DNA of 64,000 nt from Rhizobium sp. S152 (GTDB taxonomy: Bacteria; Pseudomonadota; Alphaproteobacteria; Rhizobiales; Rhizobiaceae). The notes beneath the pieces were generated by a model. It saw only the letters and a program-made list of their open reading frames with translations. It had not been told where the DNA came from and searched no databases. This document shows positions 29,439-39,627 of the stretch, one piece after another. The position numbers and the translations under genes are program-made. The stretch is from the NCBI RefSeq assembly GCF_030380735.1, contig NZ_JAUDRZ010000030.1, positions 332,045 through 396,044 of the forward strand, written 5' to 3'. The first letter of the stretch is position 1. The number at the start of each line of letters is the position of its first letter.

Positions 29439-29894
29439 TTAACGCCGACGGCCGGGGATCTCGTATTCGTCATGGCTGTCGTCATGTCCGCCGAAGCCAT
29501 GCATCTTCAGAGCCCACTGCAGCCCGATGACACCGCCCTTGATCGGCTGAAGGATCAGAAGCGTCACAAGCAGCGTGATCGGTGTCCAGATCAGGAAGGT
29601 CAGCCACAGCGGGATCGGCCACACCATGTCGGTCATCATGTAGCCCGCGATGACGATATGGCCGACGACGACGACGGTCAGATAGGCCGGCAGGTCGTCG
29701 GCGCGGTGATGATACATCGCTTCGCCGCACGCGGCGCAATTGTCGACCGGCTTCAGGAATGCCCGGAAGAGCTTGCCGCTGCCGCAATGCGGGCAGCGGT
29801 TGAGCATGCCACGCTTGATGGAACGACCCAGGGGACGCCCGCTCTCTTCGCTTCCACCGTAGTGAACCGTCTGGTCGCTTGCGGGCATCGTCAT
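29439..29894 (-). CDS. DUF983 family zinc-ribbon membrane protein
   Basis: The 151-residue protein has two CxxC pairs ('CPHCGSG' and 'CAACGEA') that form a probable zinc ribbon, followed by two membrane helices ('TVVVVGHIVIAGYMM' and 'TPITLLVTLLIL'). This is the DUF983 architecture; the function is unknown. ATG 29894 is preceded by AAGGAAA with good spacing, so the longer frame into rnr is not used. It is the last gene of the topA-rnr-DUF983 run, with 31 bases to rnr. Confidence 0.88.
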   Translation of the reverse strand: MTMPASDQTVHYGGSEESGRPLGRSIKRGMLNRCPHCGSGKLFRAFLKPVDNCAACGEAMYHHRADDLPAYLTVVVVGHIVIAGYMMTDMVWPIPLWLTFLIWTPITLLVTLLILQPIKGGVIGLQWALKMHGFGGHDDSHDEYEIPGRRR

Positions 29895-29925
29895 GGTCGT
29901 TTCCTTTTCCGGCGTCCCTACACGC

Positions 29926-32310
29926 CTATCGCCGCCCTCTTGGCGGCCTTGTTCCGGCCTTCTTGCGCGCCGCGCTGGCATCGCGCCGGCCCGCCTTGTG
30001 GAACGAACGTACGGCGGTGGGCATCTTGCGCCCCTCGCTGATCATCTCGAAGCGCAGCGCGCCTGCCAGCGGGATCGCCTCGGCGAGCCTTACCGTGACA
30101 CTGTCCCCCAGGCGATAGCCGAGACCGGTCTTTTCGCCAGACAGTGCCTGGTGCGCCTCATCATAGATGAAGTAGTCCATTCCCAGTGTAGATATAGGAA
30201 TGAAGCCGTCCGCTCCATAGTCCGGCAGGGCGACAAATAGTCCCGATTTCGTCACACCTCCTATGCGCCCCTCGAATTCCTCGCCGACGCGGCCGGCAAG
30301 GTGGTGGGCGATAAGGCGGTCGACCGTCTCGCGTTCGGCGGCCATCGCACGGCGCTCGAAGGTCGAGATTTCGGCAGCGATGTCGTCAAGCGAGGCTTCC
30401 TCGTCGGGCGTGATCCCGCCTTCGCCGAGGCCGAGCGAACCAACGAGCGCGCGGTGCACGATAAGGTCGGCATAGCGGCGGATCGGCGAGGTGAAGTGCG
30501 CATACTTCATCAGGTTCAGGCCGAAGTGCCCGATATTCTCGGGGCTGTAGATCGCCTGGCTCTGCGAGCGCAGCACCATCTCGTTGACCATCGTCTGGTG
30601 CGGCGTGTCCTTGGCCTTGTCGAGAATGACGTTGAAGTTGTTCGAGCGCATGTTGCCGCCCTTGGCGAGCGAAATGCCGAGCGTCGCCAAAAACTCGCGC
30701 AGCACTTCCTGCTTGGCGAGCGTCGGGCCGTCGTGGATGCGGTAGATCAGAACCTGCTTCTTCTTCTCAAGCGTTTCCGCGGCCGCGACGTTGGCCTGGA
30801 TCATCATCTCTTCGATCAGCTTGTGCGCGTCGAGACGCGGCGGCACCACGACACGGTCCACCGTGCCGTCGGGCTTGAGCAGGATCTTGCGCTCGGGCAT
30901 GTCGAGTTCCAGCGGCTGGCGCCGGTCGCGTCCGCGCGTCATCACCTTGTAGGCGTGCCACAGTGGCTTCAGTATCGGTTCCAGCAGCGGCCCGGTCTTG
31001 TCGTCGGGCTGGCCGTCGATCGCCGCCTGCGCCTGCTGGTAGGAGAGCTTGGCAGCGCTGCGCATCATGATCCGGTGGAAGGTATGGCCGATCTTGCGGC
31101 CTTCTTTCGAAAACGTCATGCGCACGGCAAGGGCAGGGCGCTCCACGCCTTCGCGCAGCGAACAGAGGTCGTTTGAAATCCGCTCCGGCAGCATCGGCAC
31201 GACACGGTCGGGGAAGTAGACCGAATTGCCGCGCTTCAGCGCTTCGCGGTCGAGCGGCGAGTTGGGACGGACATAGTAGGACACATCGGCGATCGCGACG
31301 GTGACGATCACGCCGTCGATGTTGTCGGGCGACGGGTCCATCTCCGCATAGACGGCGTCGTCATGATCCTTGGCATCGGGCGGATCGATGGTGACCAGCG
31401 GCACGTCGCGCCAGTCCTCTCGATGCGACATGGTCGCGGGCTTCGCGTCATCCGCTTCCGCGACGACGGCCGGCGGGAAGATGTTCGGAATGCCGTGCGC
31501 ATGGATGGCAATCATCGAGATCGCCTTCTCGGAGCCGACCGATCCTACGATCGACAACACCTTGGCGCGGGCAAGGCCGAAGCGACCGAGCCGCGCGACT
31601 TCGACTTCGACGAGATCGCCGTCCTTGGCGCCGCCGGTATAATCGGGGTCGATCACCATTTCTTCGCCGCGCCGCTCGATCGGCAGCAGGCGTCCGGCAC
31701 CGCCCGGCGCCTCCTTGAACACGCCCATGCTGGCTGTCCGGCGTTTGTCGAGAACCTTGATGATGCGGGCGCTGTAGGCAGGACCGCCGCGGTCGGCGGC
31801 CGGGAAGATTTTCGCAAGAACGCGGTCGCCCATGCCGGCGACAGGTGCCTTGCCCTTGCCGTTGCGGCCGGCGGGAGAGCTCGACTGCCGGATCGCCACG
31901 GCGGGCGCCACGCCCTGCTCGTCCGGCCATTCGGCCGGGCGGCCGATCAGTTCGCCGTCCTTGTCGCGGGTTGTGATGTCGAGCACCGTCACCGGCGGCA
32001 GCGCGCCCGGACGGATGAGCGATTTCCGCGTCTTCTGCAGCATGCCTTCCTGCTCAAGCTCCTGCAGCAGACGCTTGAGATCGACACGGCTGTCGCCCTT
32101 CAGGCCGAAGGCTCGGGCGAGCTCGCGCTTGGACGCCTTCTGCGGATGGTCGGCGATGAAGCGAAGGATGACTTCGCGAGAGGGCAGGGATCCGTGCTGA
32201 ATGTTGAGCGGTTCGACGGCAGGCGCCTTGCTTGCGTTTCCAGCCTTGTGAGGGCGCTTGCCCTTGCCCTTGCCCTTGCCCTTCGAGTTCTCGCGCGGAA
32301 TTCTGCTCAC
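29926..32310 (-). CDS. rnr: ribonuclease R
   Basis: This 3'-5' exoribonuclease degrades structured RNA and helps in rRNA quality control. The 794-residue protein has an N-terminal Gly/Lys-rich tail (about 10-21), a winged-helix region, cold-shock domains, the RNB catalytic domain with 'DPPDAKDHDDAVY' (Asp cluster for Mg) and 'FTSPIRRYADLIVHR', and a C-terminal S1 domain. ATG 32310 overlaps the topA stop by four bases (ATGA), so translation is coupled. The basic tail is encoded by a 6-base tandem repeat. Confidence 0.95.
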   Translation of the reverse strand: MSRIPRENSKGKGKGKGKRPHKAGNASKAPAVEPLNIQHGSLPSREVILRFIADHPQKASKRELARAFGLKGDSRVDLKRLLQELEQEGMLQKTRKSLIRPGALPPVTVLDITTRDKDGELIGRPAEWPDEQGVAPAVAIRQSSSPAGRNGKGKAPVAGMGDRVLAKIFPAADRGGPAYSARIIKVLDKRRTASMGVFKEAPGGAGRLLPIERRGEEMVIDPDYTGGAKDGDLVEVEVARLGRFGLARAKVLSIVGSVGSEKAISMIAIHAHGIPNIFPPAVVAEADDAKPATMSHREDWRDVPLVTIDPPDAKDHDDAVYAEMDPSPDNIDGVIVTVAIADVSYYVRPNSPLDREALKRGNSVYFPDRVVPMLPERISNDLCSLREGVERPALAVRMTFSKEGRKIGHTFHRIMMRSAAKLSYQQAQAAIDGQPDDKTGPLLEPILKPLWHAYKVMTRGRDRRQPLELDMPERKILLKPDGTVDRVVVPPRLDAHKLIEEMMIQANVAAAETLEKKKQVLIYRIHDGPTLAKQEVLREFLATLGISLAKGGNMRSNNFNVILDKAKDTPHQTMVNEMVLRSQSQAIYSPENIGHFGLNLMKYAHFTSPIRRYADLIVHRALVGSLGLGEGGITPDEEASLDDIAAEISTFERRAMAAERETVDRLIAHHLAGRVGEEFEGRIGGVTKSGLFVALPDYGADGFIPISTLGMDYFIYDEAHQALSGEKTGLGYRLGDSVTVRLAEAIPLAGALRFEMISEGRKMPTAVRSFHKAGRRDASAARKKAGTRPPRGRR
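32257..32280. repeat. four tandem CTTGCC hexamers in rnr
   Basis: CTTGCC is repeated four times exactly and encodes alternating Gly and Lys in the N-terminal tail of RNase R. Change in copy number would stay in frame and alter only the basic tail length. Confidence 0.9.
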
Positions 32311-34973
32311 TCTTCGCTCTTTTTCTTCTTGGCCGGTACTTTGGCTTTCGCCTTCGGCTTGGCCGCCGCCTTGGCGGGCTTTGCATCGTCGGCTGCCGCG
32401 GCCTTGGTCTTGGCCTTCGGCTTCGCCTTGCTCTTGGTTGCCGGCGCCTTGCCGGCCTTGGCCGTGATCAGCGCAACCGCTTCCTCGACCGTCAGTGCCT
32501 GCGGATCCGTGCCCTTCGGCAGTGTCGCGTTGACTTTGCCCCAGTTGACGTAGGGACCGTACTTGCCGTCGCGCACGGTGATCGCGCCGCCGCCATCGGG
32601 GTGCTCGCCGAGCTCCTTCAGAGCCGCCGCTGCCGTGCGTCCGCGTCCGCCGGGACCCTTCGCGGCCTTCTCGGCAATCACGGTCACGGCGCGGTTGAGG
32701 CCGATGCTAAAGACATCCTCGACGCTCTCCAGATTGGCGTAGCCGCTATCATGCAGCAGGAATGGCCCATAGCGGCCGATACCTGCGGAGATCATCTTGC
32801 CGGATTCCGGGTGCTTGCCGATGTCGCGCGGCAGCGAGATAAGCGCCATCGCCTTCTCGTAATCGATATCCTCGGGTTTCCAGCCCTTCGGCAGCGACGA
32901 GCGCTTGGCTTCCTTGCCGTCGCCCCGCTGCACGTAAGGTCCGAAGCGACCGGACCGCAGCGTCAGCTCCTCGCCCGTCACGGGATCGGTGCCGAGATTT
33001 TTTGGCTCGTTCAGCGCCGCACCTTCGGCCTCCGCGCCACCTTCGGTGGAAAGCTGGCGGGTGTAGTTGCACTCAGGGTAGTTCGAGCAGCCGACGAAGG
33101 CGCCGTACTTGCCAAGCTTCAGCGACAGGTTGCCCGTTCCGCAAACCTGGCAGATGCGCGGATCACTGCCGTCCTCGCGCTTCGGAAACACCAGCGGAGC
33201 CAGCGATTCGTTCAGCGAATCCAGCACGTTGGTAACGCGCAGTTCCTTGGTGTCCTCGATCTGCGCGAAGAAATCCTGCCAGAAGTCGCGCAGAACCTGC
33301 TTCCAGTTCAGCTCGCCCGCGGAAATCCGGTCGAGCTTCTCTTCCAAATCCGCAGTGAAATCATACTCGACATACTTGGTGAAGAAGCTTTCGAGGAATG
33401 CCGTCACCAGTCGTCCCTTGGAATGCGGGATGAGCTTGCGCTTGTCGATGATCACATATTCGCGGTCGCGCAGCGTCGCCAGCGTCGCGGCATAGGTCGA
33501 GGGGCGGCCGATGCCGAGCTCTTCCATCTTCTTGATCAGCGAGGCTTCCGAATAGCGCGGCGGCGGTTCGGTGAAGTGCTGGCTCGAATTGATCTTCTGC
33601 TTGGCGAGGTTCTCGCGGGCATTGATCTCCGGCAGGCGGCCATCCTCGTCGCCGTCGTCGCTCTGCTCGCCGTCTTCCTTCTGGTCGGTATAGGCGGCGA
33701 TGAAGCCGTCGAAGCGGATGACGGAGCCGACGGCGCGCAGTCCGGCCTTTTCGCCGTTGTTGTCGGCGGTGATTTCGGCGGTCGTGCGCTCGATTTCGGC
33801 AGACGCCATCTGGCTGGCGATGCCGCGCTTCCAGATCAGGTCGTAAAGCCTGAGCTGGTCGGCATCGAGAAACTGGCGAACCTTGTCCGGCGAGCGGTTG
33901 AAGTCCGTCGGGCGGATGGCTTCGTGCGCTTCCTGGGCGTTCTTAGCCTTGGTCGAATAGAAGCGTGCCTTCTCCGGCAGGTAGCGCTGGCCGAACTGGT
34001 CGACGATGGCGCCACGCGCCGCATCGATCGCCTCGGGCGCCATCTGCACGCCGTCGGTACGCATATAGGTAATGAGACCGACCGTCTCGCCGCCGATATC
34101 GAAACCTTCATAGAGCTTCTGCGCCACCTGCATGGTGCGCGATGCCGAGAAGCCGAGCTTGGAGGAGGCGGCCTGCTGCAGCGTGGAGGTTGTGAAGGGT
34201 GGTCCCGGGTTGCGCTTGACGGGCTTTGCCTCGACGGTGTCGACGACATAGGAAGCGCCTTCGAGCAGAGCCTTAAGCTTGCCGGCCTCGTCGCCGTTGC
34301 CGATCGCGCGCGGCTGCAACCGCTTGCCATTTGCCGCAACCAGCTTGGCTTCGAACTCGTCACCGCGCGGTGTCTTCAGCAGCGCCGAGATATTCCAGTA
34401 TTCCTCGGAGACGAAACGCTCGATCTCGGATTCACGGTCGCAGACGAGACGGAGCGCCACCGACTGGACACGGCCCGCAGATCGTGCGCCGGGCAGCTTG
34501 CGCCACAGCACCGGAGATAGGTTGAAGCCGACGAGATAGTCGAGCGCGCGGCGCGCCAGATAGGCGTCGACCAGCGGCACGTCGATATCGCGCGGTTCGG
34601 CCATCGCATCGAGCACGGCCTTCTTGGTGATGGCGTTGAAGACGACGCGCTTGACGGTCTTGCCGCCGAGCACGCGCTTCTTGTTGAGCATGTCGAGCAC
34701 ATGCCAGGAAATCGCTTCACCTTCGCGATCAGGGTCGGTTGCGAGAAACACGCCGTCGGAGGACTTCACCGCGTCGGCGATGTCCTTCATGCGCTTGGCC
34801 GATGCTCCATCGACCTCCCACAGCATTTCGAAGTCCTGATCCGGGAGAACCGAGCCGTCCTTGGCTGGCAAATCGCGCACGTGGCCGAAGGAGGCGAGCA
34901 CCTTGTATCCGGAGCCCAGATACTTGTTGATCGTCTTTGCCTTGGCAGGCGATTCTACCACTACAACATTCAT
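32307..34973 (-). CDS. topA: DNA topoisomerase I
   Basis: This type IA topoisomerase relaxes negative supercoils. From ATG 34973 it has 888 residues. An adjacent ATG at 34976 is an equivalent start. The TOPRIM domain shows 'VVVESPAKAKTI' and 'ATDPDREGEAISWH'. The active-site Tyr303 lies in 'YMRTDG'. One clear four-Cys zinc ribbon (CQVCG...CSNYPEC) follows, then repeated 'GRYGPF'-type degenerate ribbon modules and a long Lys/Ala-rich tail that probably binds DNA or RNA polymerase. rnr is coupled downstream. Confidence 0.96.
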   Translation of the reverse strand: MNVVVVESPAKAKTINKYLGSGYKVLASFGHVRDLPAKDGSVLPDQDFEMLWEVDGASAKRMKDIADAVKSSDGVFLATDPDREGEAISWHVLDMLNKKRVLGGKTVKRVVFNAITKKAVLDAMAEPRDIDVPLVDAYLARRALDYLVGFNLSPVLWRKLPGARSAGRVQSVALRLVCDRESEIERFVSEEYWNISALLKTPRGDEFEAKLVAANGKRLQPRAIGNGDEAGKLKALLEGASYVVDTVEAKPVKRNPGPPFTTSTLQQAASSKLGFSASRTMQVAQKLYEGFDIGGETVGLITYMRTDGVQMAPEAIDAARGAIVDQFGQRYLPEKARFYSTKAKNAQEAHEAIRPTDFNRSPDKVRQFLDADQLRLYDLIWKRGIASQMASAEIERTTAEITADNNGEKAGLRAVGSVIRFDGFIAAYTDQKEDGEQSDDGDEDGRLPEINARENLAKQKINSSQHFTEPPPRYSEASLIKKMEELGIGRPSTYAATLATLRDREYVIIDKRKLIPHSKGRLVTAFLESFFTKYVEYDFTADLEEKLDRISAGELNWKQVLRDFWQDFFAQIEDTKELRVTNVLDSLNESLAPLVFPKREDGSDPRICQVCGTGNLSLKLGKYGAFVGCSNYPECNYTRQLSTEGGAEAEGAALNEPKNLGTDPVTGEELTLRSGRFGPYVQRGDGKEAKRSSLPKGWKPEDIDYEKAMALISLPRDIGKHPESGKMISAGIGRYGPFLLHDSGYANLESVEDVFSIGLNRAVTVIAEKAAKGPGGRGRTAAAALKELGEHPDGGGAITVRDGKYGPYVNWGKVNATLPKGTDPQALTVEEAVALITAKAGKAPATKSKAKPKAKTKAAAADDAKPAKAAAKPKAKAKVPAKKKKSEE

Positions 34974-35231
34974 CATGATTCTCTAAAAAGGGTGTCGGGC
35001 CGGCTGATAGGCATACAGAATCCCTGCCATGACATGGTCGCCGGTTCTCCGACATGGACAGGTAAATCGTTTCGGTCAAGTGGTTTGCATGTATTTTTAC
35101 CGATTGCAACGTGTTGCAACCAAAACGGGATATGCGACATATTGCAATTAAAGATAAATGCGGTATCGTTTTTAGAGTGTGGTTTTAGCGGTGCTTTAAA
35201 GCGGGTCCTCTCCTTCATCAGAGACTAATTC

Positions 35232-35411
35232 ATGGTGGGCAAGTTCGCAAAGAAAGATAACGGGCGGTCGAACTCGCGCGACAATATTGCCTTCATCAAG
35301 CAGATGTTGGCCGAGTTGCGTCAGGTAGCGGAAAAAGAGCACGCCGATATGCTCTGCTATCTTATCGAAATGGCCTATGTCGAAGCCGGTGACTTGCATG
35401 CCCGTATGTAG
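35232..35411 (+). CDS. conserved 59-residue hypothetical protein
   Basis: ATG 35232 opens a 59-residue frame between topA and dprA. After a basic start (MVGKFAKKDNGR) comes a helical stretch 'NIAFIKQMLAELRQVAEKE', then 'ADMLCYLIEMAYVEAGDL'. I recognise this as a short helical protein found throughout rhizobia; its function is unknown. It converges with dprA, four bases between stops. The 258 bases upstream, shared with topA, are AT-rich and probably hold both promoters. Confidence 0.72.
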   Translation: MVGKFAKKDNGRSNSRDNIAFIKQMLAELRQVAEKEHADMLCYLIEMAYVEAGDLHARM

Positions 35412-35415
35412 TCAC

Positions 35416-36564
35416 TCAAATATCCATCGCAAGTGACACGAGCCCGCCGGGATGCCGGTGCAACCGCCCGGCGATATCCAGTTCCAGCAACACGAGATAG
35501 ACAGATGATGCCGGCAGACCGGTGTGGCGAATGATATCGTCAATCTCGACAGGTGTCGGGCCGAGCGCGTCCGTGATGCGCGAACGGTCGCTTTCATCGG
35601 GCGGCATCATAGAGGCGCCGCTACCGTGATCGGGCTCCTCCGCAACCGGTGCCGAAAACAGATCGAGCTGCGAGATCGGCGCCAGTGCCTCAATGACGTC
35701 CTCGGGCCCCGTGACGATCATTGCTCCGTCTTTCAGCAGGCCGTTCGTGCCATGGCAGCGCGGGTCGAGTGGTGAGCCCGGCACGGCGAAGACCAGCCGT
35801 CCGAATTCCCCAGCAAGCCGCGCCGTGATCAGCGAACCCGAACGCGTCGCCGCTTCGACCACGACGACGCCGAGCGAGATGCCCGCGATAAGCCGGTTGC
35901 GTCTCGGAAAATCCCGCGCCCGTGGCTCCCAGCCGAACGGCATTTCGCTGACCGCAAGCCCGTTTCCATCCCATATCTCCTCAAGCAAACCGGCGTTCTC
36001 GGGCGGATAGGGTTGGTCAAGTCCGCCGGCGATGGCGGCGACCGTTCCGGTGTCCATACTGGCGCGATGCGCTGCCGTATCGATGCCGCGCGCCAGACCG
36101 GAAACAACGGTGTAGCCGGCACGGCCGCAATCCCGGGCGACCATGGCGGCAAACTTCGCGCCCGATATCGAGGCGTTGCGGGATCCCACGATGCCGACGG
36201 CCGGCTGCGCGACGGCCGCTAAGTTCCCTTTTACCGCCAGCAATGGCGGCGCGCCGTCGATCTGTCGCAATGCCTGGGGGTATTCGGGTTCGCCGATGCC
36301 GACGAACCGCGCGCCGAACCGATGGGCGATTTCCAGCTCACGCTGCACCTCGGCTTCCGTCGTGATCCGAATCGACCGCGTGGCGCCGCCGCGCGCGGAG
36401 AGTTCGGGGAGGGCGGCAAGCGCCGTTTCCGCGGAGCCGAAATGGTTGATAAGGTCGCGAAAGGTGGCAGGCCCGACATTGTCGGATCGGATCAGCCGCA
36501 GCCACGCCAACCGTTGCCGGTCCGTCAGCGCAATTCCCTTTGGCCTTGCGCTGCGTGCGTCCAT
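35416..36564 (-). CDS. dprA: DNA-processing protein DprA
   Basis: This protein loads RecA on incoming single-stranded DNA during transformation and may have other roles in non-competent species. The 382-residue protein has the Rossmann core with 'VGSRNASISGAKFAA', 'SGLARGIDTAAHRA' and 'NRLIAGISLGVVVVEA', plus a C-terminal winged-helix (DML1-like) domain after residue about 310. It lies one base from plsY, so it is probably last in the pyrB-pyrC-plsY-dprA transcript. Confidence 0.95.
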   Translation of the reverse strand: MDARSARPKGIALTDRQRLAWLRLIRSDNVGPATFRDLINHFGSAETALAALPELSARGGATRSIRITTEAEVQRELEIAHRFGARFVGIGEPEYPQALRQIDGAPPLLAVKGNLAAVAQPAVGIVGSRNASISGAKFAAMVARDCGRAGYTVVSGLARGIDTAAHRASMDTGTVAAIAGGLDQPYPPENAGLLEEIWDGNGLAVSEMPFGWEPRARDFPRRNRLIAGISLGVVVVEAATRSGSLITARLAGEFGRLVFAVPGSPLDPRCHGTNGLLKDGAMIVTGPEDVIEALAPISQLDLFSAPVAEEPDHGSGASMMPPDESDRSRITDALGPTPVEIDDIIRHTGLPASSVYLVLLELDIAGRLHRHPGGLVSLAMDI

Positions 36565-36565
36565 C

Positions 36566-37186
36566 CTATCCCTTCGCCCCGATCTTGCTTTCCGTGCCGT
36601 TGATGAGACGGCTGATGTTGGCTCGGTGCTTCCAATAGGAGATCACGGTCATGATCGCCATGATGGCTGCAACCTTCTCTGCACCCAGTATCCACAATGC
36701 AACCGGAATGACAAGCATGGCGACGAGCGCCGAAAGAGAAGAGTAGCGGGTCACAAAAGCGACGCCCAGCCAGACCGCCGCGAAGGCAAGAACCATCAAC
36801 GGGGCAACGCCGAGAAGCGTGCCGATATAGGTGGCGACACCCTTGCCGCCCTTGAAGCCGATCCAGACGGGGAAGAGGTGTCCGATGAAGGCAAAGAAGC
36901 CGGCGATGATCGCCGCCTCGGGGCCGAAGAAATAGGAGACGATCCACGCCGCCGCCGATGCTTTCAGCGCGTCGAGCAGCAGCGTCGCCGCCGCAAGCTT
37001 CTTGTTTCCCGTTCTTAGAACATTCGTCGCGCCGATATTGCCGGAGCCGATGCTGCGCACGTCGCCGAGCCCGGCCGCGCGTGTCAGGATCAGCCCGAAC
37101 GGAATGGATCCCAGCAAATAACCGATGGCGGCGGCCGCCAGCGTGATTTGCCAGGTGATCTGCCACGTCATGAGATCAGCGCCCAT
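36566..37186 (-). CDS. plsY: glycerol-3-phosphate acyltransferase PlsY
   Basis: This inner-membrane enzyme transfers acyl groups from acyl-phosphate to glycerol-3-phosphate. The 206-residue protein has about five helices and three conserved cytosolic motifs: '[11 protein letters not shown]', '[10 protein letters not shown]' and 'FKGGKGVAT'. The likely start is ATG 37186 (MGADLM); ATG 37171 is an alternative. The two genes upstream make pyrimidine precursors. The operon order is common in rhizobia. Confidence 0.94.
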   Translation of the reverse strand: MGADLMTWQITWQITLAAAAIGYLLGSIPFGLILTRAAGLGDVRSIGSGNIGATNVLRTGNKKLAAATLLLDALKASAAAWIVSYFFGPEAAIIAGFFAFIGHLFPVWIGFKGGKGVATYIGTLLGVAPLMVLAFAAVWLGVAFVTRYSSLSALVAMLVIPVALWILGAEKVAAIMAIMTVISYWKHRANISRLINGTESKIGAKG

Positions 37187-37204
37187 GTTCCCCCACTTGT
37201 CTTC

Positions 37205-38494
37205 TTATAGTGTATGCACGCACTTGCCCGCGACATAGGTCGCGACCGCGCGTCCGCTGAAGCGCGCGTCTTCGAACGGCGTGTTCTTCGAGCGCGAGAG
37301 AAGCATGTCCTTGGCGACAATCCAAGGCTCTTCGAGATCGATCAGCACGATATCCGCCTTGGCGCCGGGCTTCAGCGTACCGGCATCGAGACCGAAGATC
37401 TGCGCCGGACGCGTCGACATGGCATCGATCAGGCGCATCAGCGTCACATGCCCGCTGTGGTGCAGGCGAAGGGCTGCCGCCAGCATGGTCTCAAGCCCGA
37501 CAGCACCGTCGGCAGCCTCGCCGAAGGGGAGCCGTTTGGTGTCGACGTCCTGTGGGTCGTGCGAGGAGACGATGATGTCGATCGCCCCGCGCGCCAGCGC
37601 ATCCACCATCGCCACGCGGTCGTCTTCCGAACGCAGCGGCGGATAGAGCTTGAAGAAGGTACGGTACTCGCCGATGTCGTTTTCGTTGAGCGCCAGATTG
37701 TTGATCGAGATGCCGCAGGTGACAGTCGCGCCACGGCTCTTCGCCAACTCGATCGCCTCGACGGATTCGGGCACCGAGATCATAGCCGCGTGGTACTTGC
37801 CGCGCGTCAGCTTGGCGATGCGCAGGTCGCGCTCCAGCGGGATCAGTTCGGTCTCGCGCGGAATGCCGCTGAGGCCGAGCCAGCTTGCGAACAGCCCCTC
37901 GTTCATGACGCCGCCGGCGGCCAGATGCTGGTCGCGCGTCTCGCAGGAGATTACCGCGCCGAATTCGCGCGCATAGGTCATCACCCGGCGCAGCACCTGC
38001 GCGTCGTGAATGCTGGAGCGACCGTCGGTAAAGGCTACCGCGCCGGCCTCCATCAGCATGCCGATCTCGGTCATTTCCTCGCCAGCGAGACCCTTGGTGA
38101 TCGCCGCTGCCGGATAGACATTGACCAGCGCCTTGTCGCGGGCGGTCTTCTTTACGAACTCCACCAGAGCGATGTCGTCGATCACGGGATCGGTATCGGG
38201 CATCATGATGATCGAGGTCACGCCGCCCGCAGCCGCTGCCCGGCTGGCGGAATCGATCGTTTCGCGATGCTCGGCGCCCGGCTCGCCGATATGGACGCGC
38301 GCATCCACCAGTCCAGGCGCCGCGACAAGCCCGCTGCAGTCGCGCACGGTCGCACCTGCGGGCACAGCCTCGTTCAGCGCATCCTTGCCCGAAGCGACGA
38401 TAACGCCGTCCTTGACGATGATTGTTCCGACCTCGTCGAGATTGCGCGAGGGATCGATGATGCGAACGTTCCTGAAGACGATCGAGTTGCTCAT
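37205..38494 (-). CDS. pyrC: dihydroorotase-like protein, probably catalytically inactive (PyrX type)
   Basis: The fold and length (429 residues) are those of class I dihydroorotase, but the metal ligands are missing. The usual HxH after strand 1 is Arg66-Val-His68 in '[10 protein letters not shown]'. The second-site His is Ser183 ('SCETRDQH'), the HH pair is Asn265-Asn266 ('INNLAL'), and the catalytic Asp before HAPH is Ser311 ('VSSHDPQ'). Such inactive homologues (PyrC', PyrX) are known to serve as structural partners of aspartate transcarbamoylase, and pyrB lies directly upstream with a four-base overlap. A functional PyrC is expected elsewhere. Databases usually label it dihydroorotase. 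Confidence 0.9.
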   Translation of the reverse strand: MSNSIVFRNVRIIDPSRNLDEVGTIIVKDGVIVASGKDALNEAVPAGATVRDCSGLVAAPGLVDARVHIGEPGAEHRETIDSASRAAAAGGVTSIIMMPDTDPVIDDIALVEFVKKTARDKALVNVYPAAAITKGLAGEEMTEIGMLMEAGAVAFTDGRSSIHDAQVLRRVMTYAREFGAVISCETRDQHLAAGGVMNEGLFASWLGLSGIPRETELIPLERDLRIAKLTRGKYHAAMISVPESVEAIELAKSRGATVTCGISINNLALNENDIGEYRTFFKLYPPLRSEDDRVAMVDALARGAIDIIVSSHDPQDVDTKRLPFGEAADGAVGLETMLAAALRLHHSGHVTLMRLIDAMSTRPAQIFGLDAGTLKPGAKADIVLIDLEEPWIVAKDMLLSRSKNTPFEDARFSGRAVATYVAGKCVHTL

Positions 38495-39447
38495 GCGCCG
38501 GCTCCTTCGCTGCGGGGACCCTGGTTCTGAGAGATCAGCAGCGTTTCCATCACGGCCATGCGCACGGCGACACCCATTTCGACCTGTTCGGCGATCACGC
38601 TCTGCGGCCCGTCCGCGACCTCGGAGGCGATTTCCACCCCTCGGTTCATCGGCCCGGGGTGCATGACCAGCGCATCCTCCTTCGCCGCCTTCAGCGTTTC
38701 CGCGTCGAGGCCGTAGAAGTGGAAATATTCACGCACGGACGGCACGAAGGCGCCGGACATGCGCTCGCGCTGCAGCCGGAGCATCATCACGACGTCGGCG
38801 TCCTTCAGGCCTTCCTTCATCGAGTGGAAGACCTCGACACCCATGTCGGCGATCCCTGATGGAAGCAGCGTCGCCGGCGCCACGACGCGAACCCTGGCAC
38901 CCATGGCGTTGAGCAGCAGGATATTGGAGCGCGCCACGCGCGAGTGCAGCACGTCGCCGCAGATGGCGACGATGATGCGTGACAGCTTGCCCTTGGCCCG
39001 GCGGATCGTCAGCGCGTCGAGCAGCGCCTGCGTCGGATGCTCGTGCTGGCCGTCGCCGGCATTCACCACCGAGCAGGACACCTTCTGCGCCAGGAGGGCC
39101 GCGGCGCCCGCGCTCGAGTGCCGGATAACAAGCACGTCGGGCCGCATCGCGTTCAGCGTCATCGCCGTGTCGATCAGCGTTTCGCCCTTCTTAACCGAGG
39201 AGTTGCCGACCGACATGTTCATCACGTCGGCGCCGAGGCGCTTGCCGGCGAGCTCGAAAGAGGCCTGCGTGCGGGTGGATGCCTCGAAAAACAGATTGAT
39301 CTGCGTCAGCCCCCTGAGGGTCGACGTCTTCTTCTCTCTCTGTCGACTGATCTTGACGGCCTCGTCGGCCTTGTCGAGGAGAAAGGTGATATCCTGCTCT
39401 GTGAGCCCTTTGATACCGATGAGGTGGCGGTGGGGAAAGAAGACCAT
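38491..39447 (-). CDS. pyrB: aspartate carbamoyltransferase catalytic subunit
   Basis: The enzyme condenses carbamoyl phosphate and aspartate in pyrimidine synthesis. The 318-residue protein has the carbamoyl-phosphate motif Ser57-Thr-Arg-Thr60 ('[13 protein letters not shown]'), '[14 protein letters not shown]' and 'MHPGPMNRG'. No regulatory subunit gene pyrI is near. The overlap with the inactive dihydroorotase homologue suggests a dodecameric PyrB-PyrX complex. It is the first gene of the minus-strand operon, divergent from the acyl-CoA dehydrogenase gene across 180 bases. Confidence 0.96.
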   Translation of the reverse strand: MVFFPHRHLIGIKGLTEQDITFLLDKADEAVKISRQREKKTSTLRGLTQINLFFEASTRTQASFELAGKRLGADVMNMSVGNSSVKKGETLIDTAMTLNAMRPDVLVIRHSSAGAAALLAQKVSCSVVNAGDGQHEHPTQALLDALTIRRAKGKLSRIIVAICGDVLHSRVARSNILLLNAMGARVRVVAPATLLPSGIADMGVEVFHSMKEGLKDADVVMMLRLQRERMSGAFVPSVREYFHFYGLDAETLKAAKEDALVMHPGPMNRGVEIASEVADGPQSVIAEQVEMGVAVRMAVMETLLISQNQGPRSEGAGA

Positions 39448-39627
39448 GAACCTGCCTCTATGCTGTCGTCTGCGGCTCTATAAAGAGTGCGTGCGGCGGC
39501 GGCAAGCATGCGCTGTGGGCAAACCGCGCTCTCCCCCTGCAATTTTCCGGGAATTCCGCTAAGGAGGAGCGACGGGAATCCGAACTTCCGGTTTCCCTTT
39601 GCCTGGCTCTTGCACTAGAAGCGATTC

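Noticed and set aside
32232-34520. 762-codon plus-strand frame antisense to topA
   Set aside because: It mirrors topA codon usage; TopA is unmistakable on the other strand.
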